The notes beneath the pieces are model-generated. The model was not told where the DNA came from, did no database searches, and saw nothing but the letters and a program-made list of their open reading frames with translations. Positions 55,548 through 63,696 of a DNA stretch of 64,000 nt are shown here, piece after piece (position 1 is the first letter of the stretch; each line of letters begins with the position of its first letter). The stretch is taken from NCBI RefSeq assembly GCF_037893185.1, contig NZ_CP140772.1, forward strand, positions 4,092,001 to 4,156,000. The letters run 5' to 3'. Position numbers and translations under genes: made by a program. The stretch is from Chitinophaga sp. 180180018-3. GTDB lineage: Bacteria > Bacteroidota > Bacteroidia > Chitinophagales > Chitinophagaceae.

Positions 55548-56645
55548 TTATTTGCTTAAGGTGAATACATCCACCGCTTTGGTATATCCCGTCATTTTCC
55601 CAATTCCTCCGCCAACCAATAGCTTCTCTCCCCAGGCTGCTGTAGCAGTATTAGTCCTGGCCTCGGTGAGTGTTAATCCCCTTCTGGTATCCACCGGAAT
55701 ATTGAATATCTCTACGGTATTCAATATGGTCCCTGTGACTGAAGTTCCACCTGCCAAAAGAAGCTGATTACCCAGCGCGGCAGCGGAGAGCCCTATTTTT
55801 CCCTCCTGAAGGTCCATCGTTGACCATGCACCGGTAGCAACATCATAAACATCTATTTTTCTGGAAAATTTGTTACTGGAGATCTCTCCGCCAGCAAAGA
55901 AAATTTTGCCTGCCACACCGGCAGCGGTAAGATCTGACCTGGCCTCACTGAGATGAGCGGTGGTCCACAACCCGGTAGAGACGTCGTATATATCAACAGC
56001 ATCAGTTTTTCCGCTAATGGTTTTGCCTCCTGCAAATATGATTTTATTGCCATAAGCAGCGGCGCTTAGGTTGCATCTTGCCACACTGAGGTTTCCGGGA
56101 CTTAGCCATTTGTTAGCATTGATATCATAAATATCCACCCTGTCCGAAAGGGCCGTATTGGTAGTTCCTCCGCCAATGAGCATCTTTCCCCCGGCAACAG
56201 CAGCCGCCAAACGAAATCTGGCCTGGCTCAGCAGGCCCGTTGACCAGGTGCCTGCCACAACATCGTATATGTCGAAAACAGCTGTTGCTCCTGCATCGGC
56301 GTACCCGCCGGCGATGATGATTTTATTTTCCCCCGCTGCTGCACAAAGATCGGCGCGGGCCTGGCTTAACCGGGTTGTAGCCCAGGTGTTTTGAGATACA
56401 TCATAGATATCCACCATGCTTGAAAAACCTCTATAGAGTCTTCCGCCAGCAAAAAGAATCTTCCCGCCAGCAGCGGCCGCCACCATGTCTGACCTTGCTT
56501 CCGACAAAGTTGTGGTGCCGCTATATTCGATTTTTGCTGTACTGAGTGGAGGGGACTGCTGATCATTCCCTTTTTTGCAGGCTGATGCAAGCGCTATCAG
56601 CAATATACAAATGACTGCGGTCCATTTACCTGTTGGGGCTCTCAT
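55548..56645 (-). CDS. Seven-repeat kelch-like beta-propeller lipoprotein
   Basis: This is a 365-residue lipoprotein (signal LLIALASAC, Cys23) made of seven consecutive kelch-type repeats of about 46 residues. Each repeat has the form LSEAR..LxAAAxGxKIxFAGG...VDIYDVxxxxW. Repeats 1-5 are very similar, and repeats 6 and 7 are more diverged. This predicts a closed seven-bladed propeller on the cell surface, likely for protein or glycan binding. It has no catalytic signature and no clear partner gene; the lipoprotein gene at 54788 follows 115 bp downstream. Confidence 0.88.
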   Translation of the reverse strand: MRAPTGKWTAVICILLIALASACKKGNDQQSPPLSTAKIEYSGTTTLSEARSDMVAAAAGGKILFAGGRLYRGFSSMVDIYDVSQNTWATTRLSQARADLCAAAGENKIIIAGGYADAGATAVFDIYDVVAGTWSTGLLSQARFRLAAAVAGGKMLIGGGTTNTALSDRVDIYDINANKWLSPGNLSVARCNLSAAAYGNKIIFAGGKTISGKTDAVDIYDVSTGLWTTAHLSEARSDLTAAGVAGKIFFAGGEISSNKFSRKIDVYDVATGAWSTMDLQEGKIGLSAAALGNQLLLAGGTSVTGTILNTVEIFNIPVDTRRGLTLTEARTNTATAAWGEKLLVGGGIGKMTGYTKAVDVFTLSK

Positions 56646-57076
56646 GGTGATAAAGTTTATATGATGTTATCATCGTAACTGGAAAAACTTTGATGATTTA
56701 CTTTTTCGTTATAAGCTATTGGTGTGTAGCAAAATTGATACGACTGCAGCGGAGAAACAAGCCTGAGTTTGCGGTTCACAGAATCGGGTTAGCGGACAGC
56801 GGAAAAAATCGTTTACCAGGATGTAGAGCGTCTGTTTAACTCCGGTGGTGCCCTGTCAGCCTTTTTGCAAAAAATACAATATATAAAAAGGGTGCAGTGT
56901 GTAATGACTGCCGGGAATTAGCATTTATAAAATGGTTATCAACACTTTAAAACAAGTCAAATTCTGGCAGATTTCGAATCGCTTCCGTTTCAAAATCCGC
57001 CAGAACCGAATACAGACAATAATTTCAAAGAACTCACCTATTCAATATCGAAACAACACTGATATGTTCTTTATTC
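56646..57076. other. Intergenic region, no gene
   Basis: This 431-bp gap separates two minus-strand genes. The part nearest the kelch gene must contain its promoter, but no convincing TAnnTTTG box was found. A near match (TAnnnTTTG, one base too long) lies around 56865. No open frame with coding character and no strong hairpin were seen. Confidence 0.45.
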
Positions 57077-58483
57077 TCAATTATTCCTTACTCTCCACTC
57101 ACTCAACTGAAAATCCACACTGCCATTGGTAGCCGTCACATATACCGCATAATATTTGTAACCGGTACTATTAGAGATCGCAAACTCCCGGGTTTGATTC
57201 CTTCCGCTGAATACCTGATTGGCTTGCGTATCCAGTACAACCCAGGTGTTACCGTCATTAGAACCTTTCAGCTGCCAGTTTTTGGGATCTCTGTCGGGCG
57301 CGTCATTGCCGGAGGTAAAGGAATAAGACTTCACCGTCTGAGCCGATGGAAACTGCAGTTGCATGCGGAAATCAGCGGGTACTATACTTACGAACAATTT
57401 GGTACTGTACACATCATCGGTCAGCTTCAGCGAACCTTCTGTGGCTGATGCACCACCGCCATTTTCCTTGCTCACAGTGATAGTTCCCTGTGCTGTTATA
57501 TCGTTGCTGTTATAGGTAATTCCCGGAAAGTCTGTTCTGGCCTGCTTTAGCTGAGCCGTCCAGTCGCTCCCCTGCTCATCTTTATTACCGAAGGCATTCA
57601 ACGCCAGCTGCTTCAAATCGTTGTTGGCAGCCCCGCTCCAGTAATGCACAAACTCTCCGAAATTCATTCCACGGCTGTATTCAGGATAAGTAGTAATGCC
57701 GTTGTTAAAGGTTTGCTTAGGGAAATACTGCGCGAGCAATTCAAAGAACCGGTTCAATGTCGCACCACCACCATAATTGCTGTAAATCGGATAGAACCAG
57801 TCGCGGAACCAGTAGGTACCTGCCCTTGGATAACTGTCTGTCTGTGTGATCTTCATATTGTACCACCTGCTCACATCACTACTTCTTCCTAATGCCAGAT
57901 AAACATCATACTGATATATCTCCATCCATTTACTATCATGCCAGATGCCGAATGCCGGTGAATTATGTACGCCTTTCGAAGCACCTTCCACGATATGCCC
58001 TACTTCATGTGTAGTAAGATCTATATCGTTACCGGTGCCGCTGGTCCAGGCGTTGGGATCAGCAGAGCCTACATCGATTACATTCCGGTAATCATGACTG
58101 GCATCCATATACGTAGATGGGTGTCCGCCGGAATATTTCCCGCTGTGAAATATGGCGAACATGCGGGAATCGTCGCCGAAAGCGCCATACCTGCTTTTGG
58201 TATAATTCCATACCTGCCCGAGATAAGTAAAGGGCCAGCTGATACTACTGTTCACGTCGTTGTCGTAATACACGGCAACGCTCGTGTCATAAAAAACGCG
58301 GTTGAGCAACTGGTTATGCTCAAACCAATGCTCCTGCCAGGTAGCAGGCGGTGTAGCTAATACCTGCAACTGTTGCTTCTTTCCGGTGATAGGCTGCAGT
58401 GCAGTATCGGAATGGATTTTCTTAGTGCATCCATATAAAATGCCCAGGGCGGTAAAGGATGCGGCAAACAATGCTACTTTCAT
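57077..58483 (-). CDS. Putative secreted zinc metallopeptidase with discoidin domain
   Basis: This is a 468-residue lipoprotein (signal ending LGILYGC, Cys19). The central region has LTTHEVGHIVEGASKG, an HExxH zinc motif with His159, Glu160 and His163, typical of gluzincin-type peptidases. The likely third ligand is not obvious. From about residue 330 an F5/8 type C (discoidin) domain follows (LKLTDDVYSTKLFVSIVPADFRMQLQFPSAQTVKSYSFTSGNDAPDRDPKNWQLKGSNDG). The combination suggests a glycan-targeted surface protease. It could also be a non-peptidase carbohydrate-binding protein with a degenerate active site. Confidence 0.75.
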   Translation of the reverse strand: MKVALFAASFTALGILYGCTKKIHSDTALQPITGKKQQLQVLATPPATWQEHWFEHNQLLNRVFYDTSVAVYYDNDVNSSISWPFTYLGQVWNYTKSRYGAFGDDSRMFAIFHSGKYSGGHPSTYMDASHDYRNVIDVGSADPNAWTSGTGNDIDLTTHEVGHIVEGASKGVHNSPAFGIWHDSKWMEIYQYDVYLALGRSSDVSRWYNMKITQTDSYPRAGTYWFRDWFYPIYSNYGGGATLNRFFELLAQYFPKQTFNNGITTYPEYSRGMNFGEFVHYWSGAANNDLKQLALNAFGNKDEQGSDWTAQLKQARTDFPGITYNSNDITAQGTITVSKENGGGASATEGSLKLTDDVYSTKLFVSIVPADFRMQLQFPSAQTVKSYSFTSGNDAPDRDPKNWQLKGSNDGNTWVVLDTQANQVFSGRNQTREFAISNSTGYKYYAVYVTATNGSVDFQLSEWRVRNN

Positions 58484-58751
58484 AATTTGTTTTTTTGTTT
58501 ATGGAAGAAAGGGTTGTCCGGGTTTTCAGGTAATGCTTACAGGCACGGGTTCTCTGATCGTTTATCTACGGATTAAAAATTAATTCTTACTCACACAGAA
58601 ACTTGTCAATAGATTTTAAATAATATTAAATAGAGTGTAAAACCCTTGCCGTCATTGTCTTTCAGGAAGATGTAACAAGAAAAGTTTTTTCCATCACTGC
58701 TATCTTTATATGATAGCAGGCCACTGCAGGCTGTTTACCACTTATCCATTT

Positions 58752-58785
58752 TTTGATACAGCCTATAGCAGAATTTTTATCTTCG
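58752..58785 (+). promoter_or_regulatory. Likely promoter of the TonB receptor gene
   Basis: TTTG (58752-58755) is followed after 22 bases by TATCTTCG (58778-58785), close to the Bacteroidota consensus TTTG-N19-22-TAnnTTTG (seven of eight positions in the -7 box). The gene start is 43 bp downstream. This also accounts for the 344-bp divergent gap, which otherwise holds no gene. Confidence 0.5.
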
Positions 58786-58827
58786 GGCCTTCATTTATAA
58801 GATCCATAACTTTAAAACCTCGAGTAA

Positions 58828-61239
58828 TTGAAATCGTTTTTTTCTTTACTCCTGTTTACGGTCTTTTACAGCAACACTTTTGCACAGGCTGTACTTACAG
58901 GAACAGTGAACAATCAGATCCACGAGCCCATCCCATTAGCCCTTATCCAACTGCAACGTAGCTCGCCTGCATGGCAACAGACTATGCAGACAGACAGTTC
59001 GGGGCGCTTTAGTTTCACAGGCCTTGCACCTGGTGAATACCAGCTAAGGGTGGCATTTACCGGTTATCAGACTATATCGCTGTCCACTCCGATTAGCCGC
59101 GATACAGTGATCCGGCTCATCATGCAACCGTTGAATGCCAAACTGAACGAAGTAACAGTAACTTCCGTCAAAGCGGCCATCAGCAATAACCCTGACAAGC
59201 TGGTGTACAATGTAGCCTCCAGCATCACCGCTACAGGAAGCGATGCGCTCACTGCGCTGAGCCAGGTACCCGGCATCAGGATAAGCGATAATGAGATCGG
59301 CATCGCAGGCAAAGGCGCAGTTAAAGTAATGGTCAACGGCCGCCTGCTGCAGCTTACCGGTATCGACCTCCTGCGCTACCTGAAATCCATGGCTGCGAAT
59401 CAGGTATCAAAAATTGAGCTGATCAAAAATCCTGGCGCTGCTTACGATGCAGAAGGTAATGCAGGGCTGATCAACATCACCACCAAACAAAACAGGAAAC
59501 AGGGGCTCTCTGGTAATGTACAGGCCAGTGGCAAACAGTGGCTGCACAACCCGCCGGTAGTGTACGGCAAAAGCAACTACGAAGCGGTAGACCTGAGCGC
59601 TACGGTAGATTATAACAACAACCGCTGGTCTGTTTACGGCGGCATCAACCTGGATCAGGACCACCATCTGGAAGGATTCCGAACTGATATTCGTTACCCT
59701 CACCAATGGTGGACGCAAAGCGATACCGGTGTATACACTTACCACAACATCAATCTCACGGCAGGGGCCGACTATCAGCTCAGCTCTAAAGCCAGCATCG
59801 GTATTAACTACCAGGGTAGCAAAAATAAGTACGAGGGTTCCGATCATGTAAACAACCCAGTTTATAACAACAGCGGGCAGCTGGATTCCCTGATGAAAAC
59901 TTTTGCTACCTACTACCCCATTGCCCAGAGCCATGCGCTAAACCTGCATTCTACGGTGAACTTCGACACCTCCGGCAGGCGGTTGCTGTTGAATGCCGAT
60001 TACTTCAACTATTACCGGACCGATAAATCGGATTTCGAAAGCAACACCTATCTTCCCAACGATCCGCATCCTTCGGGCACCACGCGATATTTCGATCATA
60101 CCCGTCAGCTGATCAACATCTATACTTTCAAAGCAGATGTAGAATATCCTACTGCTTTTGCAAAATGGATGTTCGGAACCAAGCTCAGTTTCATCGACAA
60201 CAAAAGCAACGCATTCTATTACAACAAAGTGAATGGCGAGCTCGTCTTTAATACTGATCTGAGCAACGAGTTTGATTATAAAGAAAACACACAGGCGCTG
60301 TATGCCAGTATGAACAAGGAATCCGGCGCATGGAAGTACGAAGCCGGCCTGAGAGGAGAACTCACGCAAACTAACGGCTACTCCTACACGCTGAACCAGC
60401 ATACGCCACAGCACTACTTCCGCCTTTTCCCGTCGCTGGCTGTTTCCTGGCAGGCGAATAAAAGCAACAGTCTTTCGCTTACCTTCGGCAGAAGAATCAA
60501 CCGGCCTTCGTTCTGGAACCTGAACCCGTACAAATCGCTGTACACCAGCTACAGCTACGGCGAAGGAAATCCGTTTCTGCAGCCTGAATACAACACCAAC
60601 GCCGAATTATCGCACAACTGGAAAGGCATACTAACCTCGGCGCTGTTTTTGAATATCACCGACGATGGATTCAATTCTGTGACCATTGCACGTGCAGATA
60701 CCAATCTCGTATATACGAAACCGTTCAACTTCATTAAGACTTATCGCTATGGTTTCTCGGAGAATATTGCACTGCCATTTTTCAGCTGGCTTGATAACAA
60801 TAACCAGGTAAGTGTATACTATACTGATGCAAGGTCATCGCTCACGGAAGTAGATGGCATCAAAGGCTGGGGCCTTTACCTGGCCACCAATAACAACATC
60901 TGGTTCAATAAAAACAAGACCCTGGGCGGCGCTGTGAATTTCTGGTACCAGTTCCCGGAGATCAATCATATCGGCCGCACGGATGCCAGTTATAAACTCG
61001 ACCTCGGCCTGAAAGCCAGCGTGCTGCAAAAGAAAATGGACATCTCCCTGACGATGAGCGATCTGTTCCTGAGCAGCGCCATCAATGTATCGTCCATTGT
61101 AATGGGCATGCCGCAGAAAGTAACCAACTTCCAGCTGAACAGGTACCTGATGCTAAGCCTCAGCTACCGCTTCGGCGGCGAACGGAAAGCACGGAGCAAC
61201 GATACGGGTAACGAGGAAGAGAAAGGACGCCTGCACTGA
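58828..61239 (+). CDS. TonB-dependent outer membrane receptor (outer membrane beta-barrel family)
   Basis: This is an 803-residue receptor without a SusD partner. A signal peptide (FFSLLLFTVFYSNTFAQ) precedes a carboxypeptidase-like domain (VLTGTVNNQIHEPIPLALIQLQ), a plug-like part (VLINNPGAAYDAEGNAG-type segment, SKIELIKNPGAAYDAEGNAGLI), and a barrel of the OMP_b-brl_3 type with FGRRINRPSFWNLNPYKSLY. The start codon is TTG at 58828, directly after an in-frame TAA, and no later ATG keeps the signal peptide. It is likely an importer of iron complexes or small ligands. Its stop lies two bases before an IS target duplication. Confidence 0.9.
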   Translation: MKSFFSLLLFTVFYSNTFAQAVLTGTVNNQIHEPIPLALIQLQRSSPAWQQTMQTDSSGRFSFTGLAPGEYQLRVAFTGYQTISLSTPISRDTVIRLIMQPLNAKLNEVTVTSVKAAISNNPDKLVYNVASSITATGSDALTALSQVPGIRISDNEIGIAGKGAVKVMVNGRLLQLTGIDLLRYLKSMAANQVSKIELIKNPGAAYDAEGNAGLINITTKQNRKQGLSGNVQASGKQWLHNPPVVYGKSNYEAVDLSATVDYNNNRWSVYGGINLDQDHHLEGFRTDIRYPHQWWTQSDTGVYTYHNINLTAGADYQLSSKASIGINYQGSKNKYEGSDHVNNPVYNNSGQLDSLMKTFATYYPIAQSHALNLHSTVNFDTSGRRLLLNADYFNYYRTDKSDFESNTYLPNDPHPSGTTRYFDHTRQLINIYTFKADVEYPTAFAKWMFGTKLSFIDNKSNAFYYNKVNGELVFNTDLSNEFDYKENTQALYASMNKESGAWKYEAGLRGELTQTNGYSYTLNQHTPQHYFRLFPSLAVSWQANKSNSLSLTFGRRINRPSFWNLNPYKSLYTSYSYGEGNPFLQPEYNTNAELSHNWKGILTSALFLNITDDGFNSVTIARADTNLVYTKPFNFIKTYRYGFSENIALPFFSWLDNNNQVSVYYTDARSSLTEVDGIKGWGLYLATNNNIWFNKNKTLGGAVNFWYQFPEINHIGRTDASYKLDLGLKASVLQKKMDISLTMSDLFLSSAINVSSIVMGMPQKVTNFQLNRYLMLSLSYRFGGERKARSNDTGNEEEKGRLH

Positions 61240-61241
61240 TG

Positions 61242-61251
61242 AATTAGGAAT
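61242..61251. repeat. IS target-site duplication (left copy)
   Basis: AATTAGGAAT lies directly left of the IS and is repeated at 62746-62755 directly right of it. A 10-bp duplication is within the range of IS4-family elements. It shows that the site was part of one long inverted repeat before insertion. Confidence 0.85.
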
Positions 61252-61287
61252 CTATAGTGTCCGGGGAAAATACAGGTAAGGATAAAT

Positions 61288-61316
61288 AAAAGGAGGCCGA
61301 TGTGGCCTCCTTTTTT
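61288..61316 (+). terminator. Hairpin terminator inside the IS left end
   Basis: An 11-bp stem (61288-61298 with 61304-61314) with the loop GATGT is followed by a T-run. It sits 36 bp before the transposase ATG and would stop transcripts entering from the TonB receptor gene, limiting transposase expression from outside promoters. Confidence 0.8.
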
Positions 61317-61351
61317 AGTAAGTTTAAGTTACCACACTACAACTTACCATT

Positions 61352-62584
61352 ATGAGCAAAAGTAGATTTTTTTCCGGACAGCCGATTTTTAATCAGTTAC
61401 TTTCTTTTGTGCCCGCCACTTTAATCGATAAAGCGGCCAGGGAGACTAATGCAGACAGCTATTACAAGCAATTTAAGGCCTTTGACCATTTGGTAACCAT
61501 GCTATTCAGCAGCTTTCATCAGTGTAGTTCTCTTAGAGAGCTAGTTACCGGGCTATTGGCTAATGAGCATCGGCTTAATCATCTAGGCCTTAAAAAAACA
61601 CCTCGCCGTAGTACTATTTCAGATGCCAACAGGAACCGCCCTGTAGATTTTTTCAGCCAACTCTATCATTTACTATACCAACACCATTATCCACAACATT
61701 GCCCGGACAGCCGAACAAGAAACAGGTTGCATGATAGATTATTTATAGTGGATTCAACAACAATTAGTCTGTTTTCAACTGTGATGAAGGGTGCGGGTGT
61801 AAAAGGGTTAAATGGCAGGAAAAAAGGAGGTGTTAAAGCTCATGTGCTGATGCGAGCCAAAGATGAGTTACCCTGCTTTACTGTACTGACAGAGGCCGCT
61901 TGTAGTGACAGGAAATTTATGCAGAAGCTGCCCCTGGAGCCAGGCTCCATAATTGCCATGGATCGAGCTTATGTAAATTACACGGTAATGAAAGACTGGA
62001 CCCAAAATGATATTACCTGGATCTCCAGGGTTACTAAAGGGATGAAAATAAAGGTACTTGAGCGCAAAAAAATAACATCGGCTGATAAAAAGAATGGAAT
62101 TTTAAAAGACTGGATCATCCGACTTGGCAACCCAAAGACCTGTAAAAAAAGTCCGGTGCAGCAGGCCAGAGTCATTAGTATTTATGATAAAAAGACCCAA
62201 AAGAAGGTGCACTTACTCACTAACAATCAGACCTACGCTTGTTCTACCATTAGGAGATTGTACAAACAGAGATGGGATATAGAACTGCTATTCAAAAGAA
62301 TTAAGCAGACCTCTCAATTAAGTAATTTTCTGGGAGACAATGAGAATGCCATTAGTATACAGGTATGGTGCGCTTTAATAAAAGATCTGCTTATAAAGAT
62401 TGTGAAAGATCAATTAAAGCAACTGGGCTGCAGAATGTGGTCGTTTAGCAACCTGGCAGGTTTTCTAAGACTCCACCTCTCCACATACATTCTCCTAATT
62501 AAATTTCTAACCGAACCGGAGAAAGCACTTCTTTGTAATAATAAAGATGCAGACTTTATACAACTGAAATTATTCTCTCCTTAG
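61352..62584 (+). CDS. IS4-family DDE transposase
   Basis: This is a 410-residue transposase. The catalytic aspartates are in RLFIVDSTTISLF and IIAMDRAYVNY, and the glutamate is in the Y-(2)-R-(3)-E-(6)-K signature LYKQRWDIELLFKRIKQT of IS4-family enzymes. The N-terminal domain (QLLSFVPATLIDKAARETNADSYYKQFKAFDHLVTML) is of the DUF4372 type found in Bacteroidota elements. The frame is intact, with start at ATG 61352 and stop at 62582-62584. It is probably active. Confidence 0.95.
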   Translation: MSKSRFFSGQPIFNQLLSFVPATLIDKAARETNADSYYKQFKAFDHLVTMLFSSFHQCSSLRELVTGLLANEHRLNHLGLKKTPRRSTISDANRNRPVDFFSQLYHLLYQHHYPQHCPDSRTRNRLHDRLFIVDSTTISLFSTVMKGAGVKGLNGRKKGGVKAHVLMRAKDELPCFTVLTEAACSDRKFMQKLPLEPGSIIAMDRAYVNYTVMKDWTQNDITWISRVTKGMKIKVLERKKITSADKKNGILKDWIIRLGNPKTCKKSPVQQARVISIYDKKTQKKVHLLTNNQTYACSTIRRLYKQRWDIELLFKRIKQTSQLSNFLGDNENAISIQVWCALIKDLLIKIVKDQLKQLGCRMWSFSNLAGFLRLHLSTYILLIKFLTEPEKALLCNNKDADFIQLKLFSP

Positions 62585-62610
62585 AAAAGGGGGCTTACTT
62601 TTTAGAGGCA

Positions 62611-62671
62611 CCCTGAGAATTGAATATTTGAAATACATAATTGCCGATTTAGGCAAATATTCAATTCTCAG
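62611..62671. repeat. Perfect 20-bp inverted repeat at the 3' end of the IS
   Basis: CCCTGAGAATTGAATATTTG (62611-62630) is perfectly complementary to a stretch ending at 62671, and an inner TTGCC...GGCAA (62641-62656) can form an alternative stem. It lies just past the transposase stop and inside the element. It may act as a transcription or RNA-stability signal. Confidence 0.7.
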
Positions 62672-62745
62672 GGCACTCATTCCCTATTTTGTTAAGCCCC
62701 GAATCGTTAGGCTAAGATCTCTTAAATTTTCCCCGGACACTATAG

Positions 62746-62878
62746 AATTAGGAATTGGGAATATAGAATTAAGAATTAATAGGAAGATTTTAGCGATTTA
62801 TTATAGTAATGTGAAATATATAATAAATCGCTAAAATCTTCCTGTTAATTCTTAATTCTATATTCCCAATTCCTAATT
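62746..62878. repeat. 60-bp-arm inverted repeat, interrupted by the IS
   Basis: The arms 62746-62805 and 62819-62878 are reverse complements with a single mismatch (T against C) around a 13-base loop. The outer end of the left arm is the same AATTAGGAAT that now lies left of the IS at 61242. Before insertion the palindrome therefore began 2 bp after the TonB receptor stop. It resembles, in position and in AGAATTAAG-type content, the 43-bp-arm palindrome at 21579-21675. Confidence 0.85.
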
Positions 62879-62997
62879 TAATCTTAAATTAGCTCAATAT
62901 GCCTTATATTACCGTCAGGCCTCTATACAGCGGATTAACCCAATTGGTGTATGCCGGCAAAAGAGATGCGAATAAGAAAACACACCATTAAAAAATA

Positions 62998-63696
62998 ATG
63001 ATAAGATACCAACATTATTCATTTGATCTCTGGTTAACTTTAATAAAATCGAATCCTTTGTTTAAGCAAGAGAGGGCGCGTTTTTTTTATGATCATTTTA
63101 ACCGGCATCAGGTGACACAGGAAGAGGTGAACAGGATTTTCCGCAAGGTAGACCTGATGTGTAATGCCATCAATGAAAAAACAGGGGGGAATATAGATGC
63201 AGAAGAAATGTACCTGATGGTGATTAGTGAGATGAATAATAACGACAATGCTTTCGGAGATGTGGACCTTCCAGGATTGTATCGCGAAATGGAGGCACTG
63301 GTGATGAAATATCTGCCGATGGTATATTGTTCCGCAACTATCAGTACACTGAAACAACTCCGCGAACGCGGGGATACAAGTATCAGTTTGCTGAGCAACA
63401 CCGCCTTCATCAAAGGCAGTACCTTACGGCAGGTGTTGCAGCAACTGGGGCTGTACAGCTTCTTTGATTTCCAGCTGTATTCTGATGAAACCGGTATGTC
63501 GAAGCCTAACGAAGCAGTATTCCGGCTAATGCTGGAAAACGTTACAGCACTGCGAAAAACAGATATCATAGCACTGAAACAAATCGTTCATATAGGTGAT
63601 AACGAAAAAGCAGATATCTACGGAGCCGGCAGGATCGGGATTGACACATGGCTGATTAACTCCAACAATAAATGTATTTCAAGTATTCTTAACTGA
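62998..63696 (+). CDS. HAD-superfamily hydrolase
   Basis: This is a 232-residue HAD-like protein. Motif I is YSFDLWLTLIKSN, with Asp9 as likely nucleophile; the usual second aspartate is replaced, as in other FDLWxTL members. Motif II is SISLLSNTAFI, the lysine is in DETGMSKPNEAVF, and the acidic motif is IVHIGDNEKADIYGAGRIG. The cap is helical. The stop overlaps the next start in TGATG, showing an operon. The HAD and PRTase-like order suggests a Ter-associated biosynthetic cluster, which is an inference. Confidence 0.85.
   Translation: MIRYQHYSFDLWLTLIKSNPLFKQERARFFYDHFNRHQVTQEEVNRIFRKVDLMCNAINEKTGGNIDAEEMYLMVISEMNNNDNAFGDVDLPGLYREMEALVMKYLPMVYCSATISTLKQLRERGDTSISLLSNTAFIKGSTLRQVLQQLGLYSFFDFQLYSDETGMSKPNEAVFRLMLENVTALRKTDIIALKQIVHIGDNEKADIYGAGRIGIDTWLINSNNKCISSILN

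Larger units (their letters stand above)
61252..62745 (+). mobile_element. Complete IS4-family insertion sequence (1494 bp)
   Basis: The element is bounded by perfect 20-bp terminal inverted repeats that begin CTATAGTGTCCGGGG at the left and end with the reverse complement at the right. It is flanked by the 10-bp direct repeat AATTAGGAAT. One intact transposase gene fills most of it. A strong intrinsic-terminator-like hairpin lies at 61288-61316 inside the left end, before the transposase, and a 20-bp inverted repeat lies at 62611-62671 after it. With intact ends, intact transposase and intact duplication, the insertion appears recent. Confidence 0.9.

Noticed and set aside
62628..62834. A 68-codon open frame across the IS right end
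   Set aside because: It spans the IS boundary and the palindrome, so it is an accident of the insertion with no protein features.
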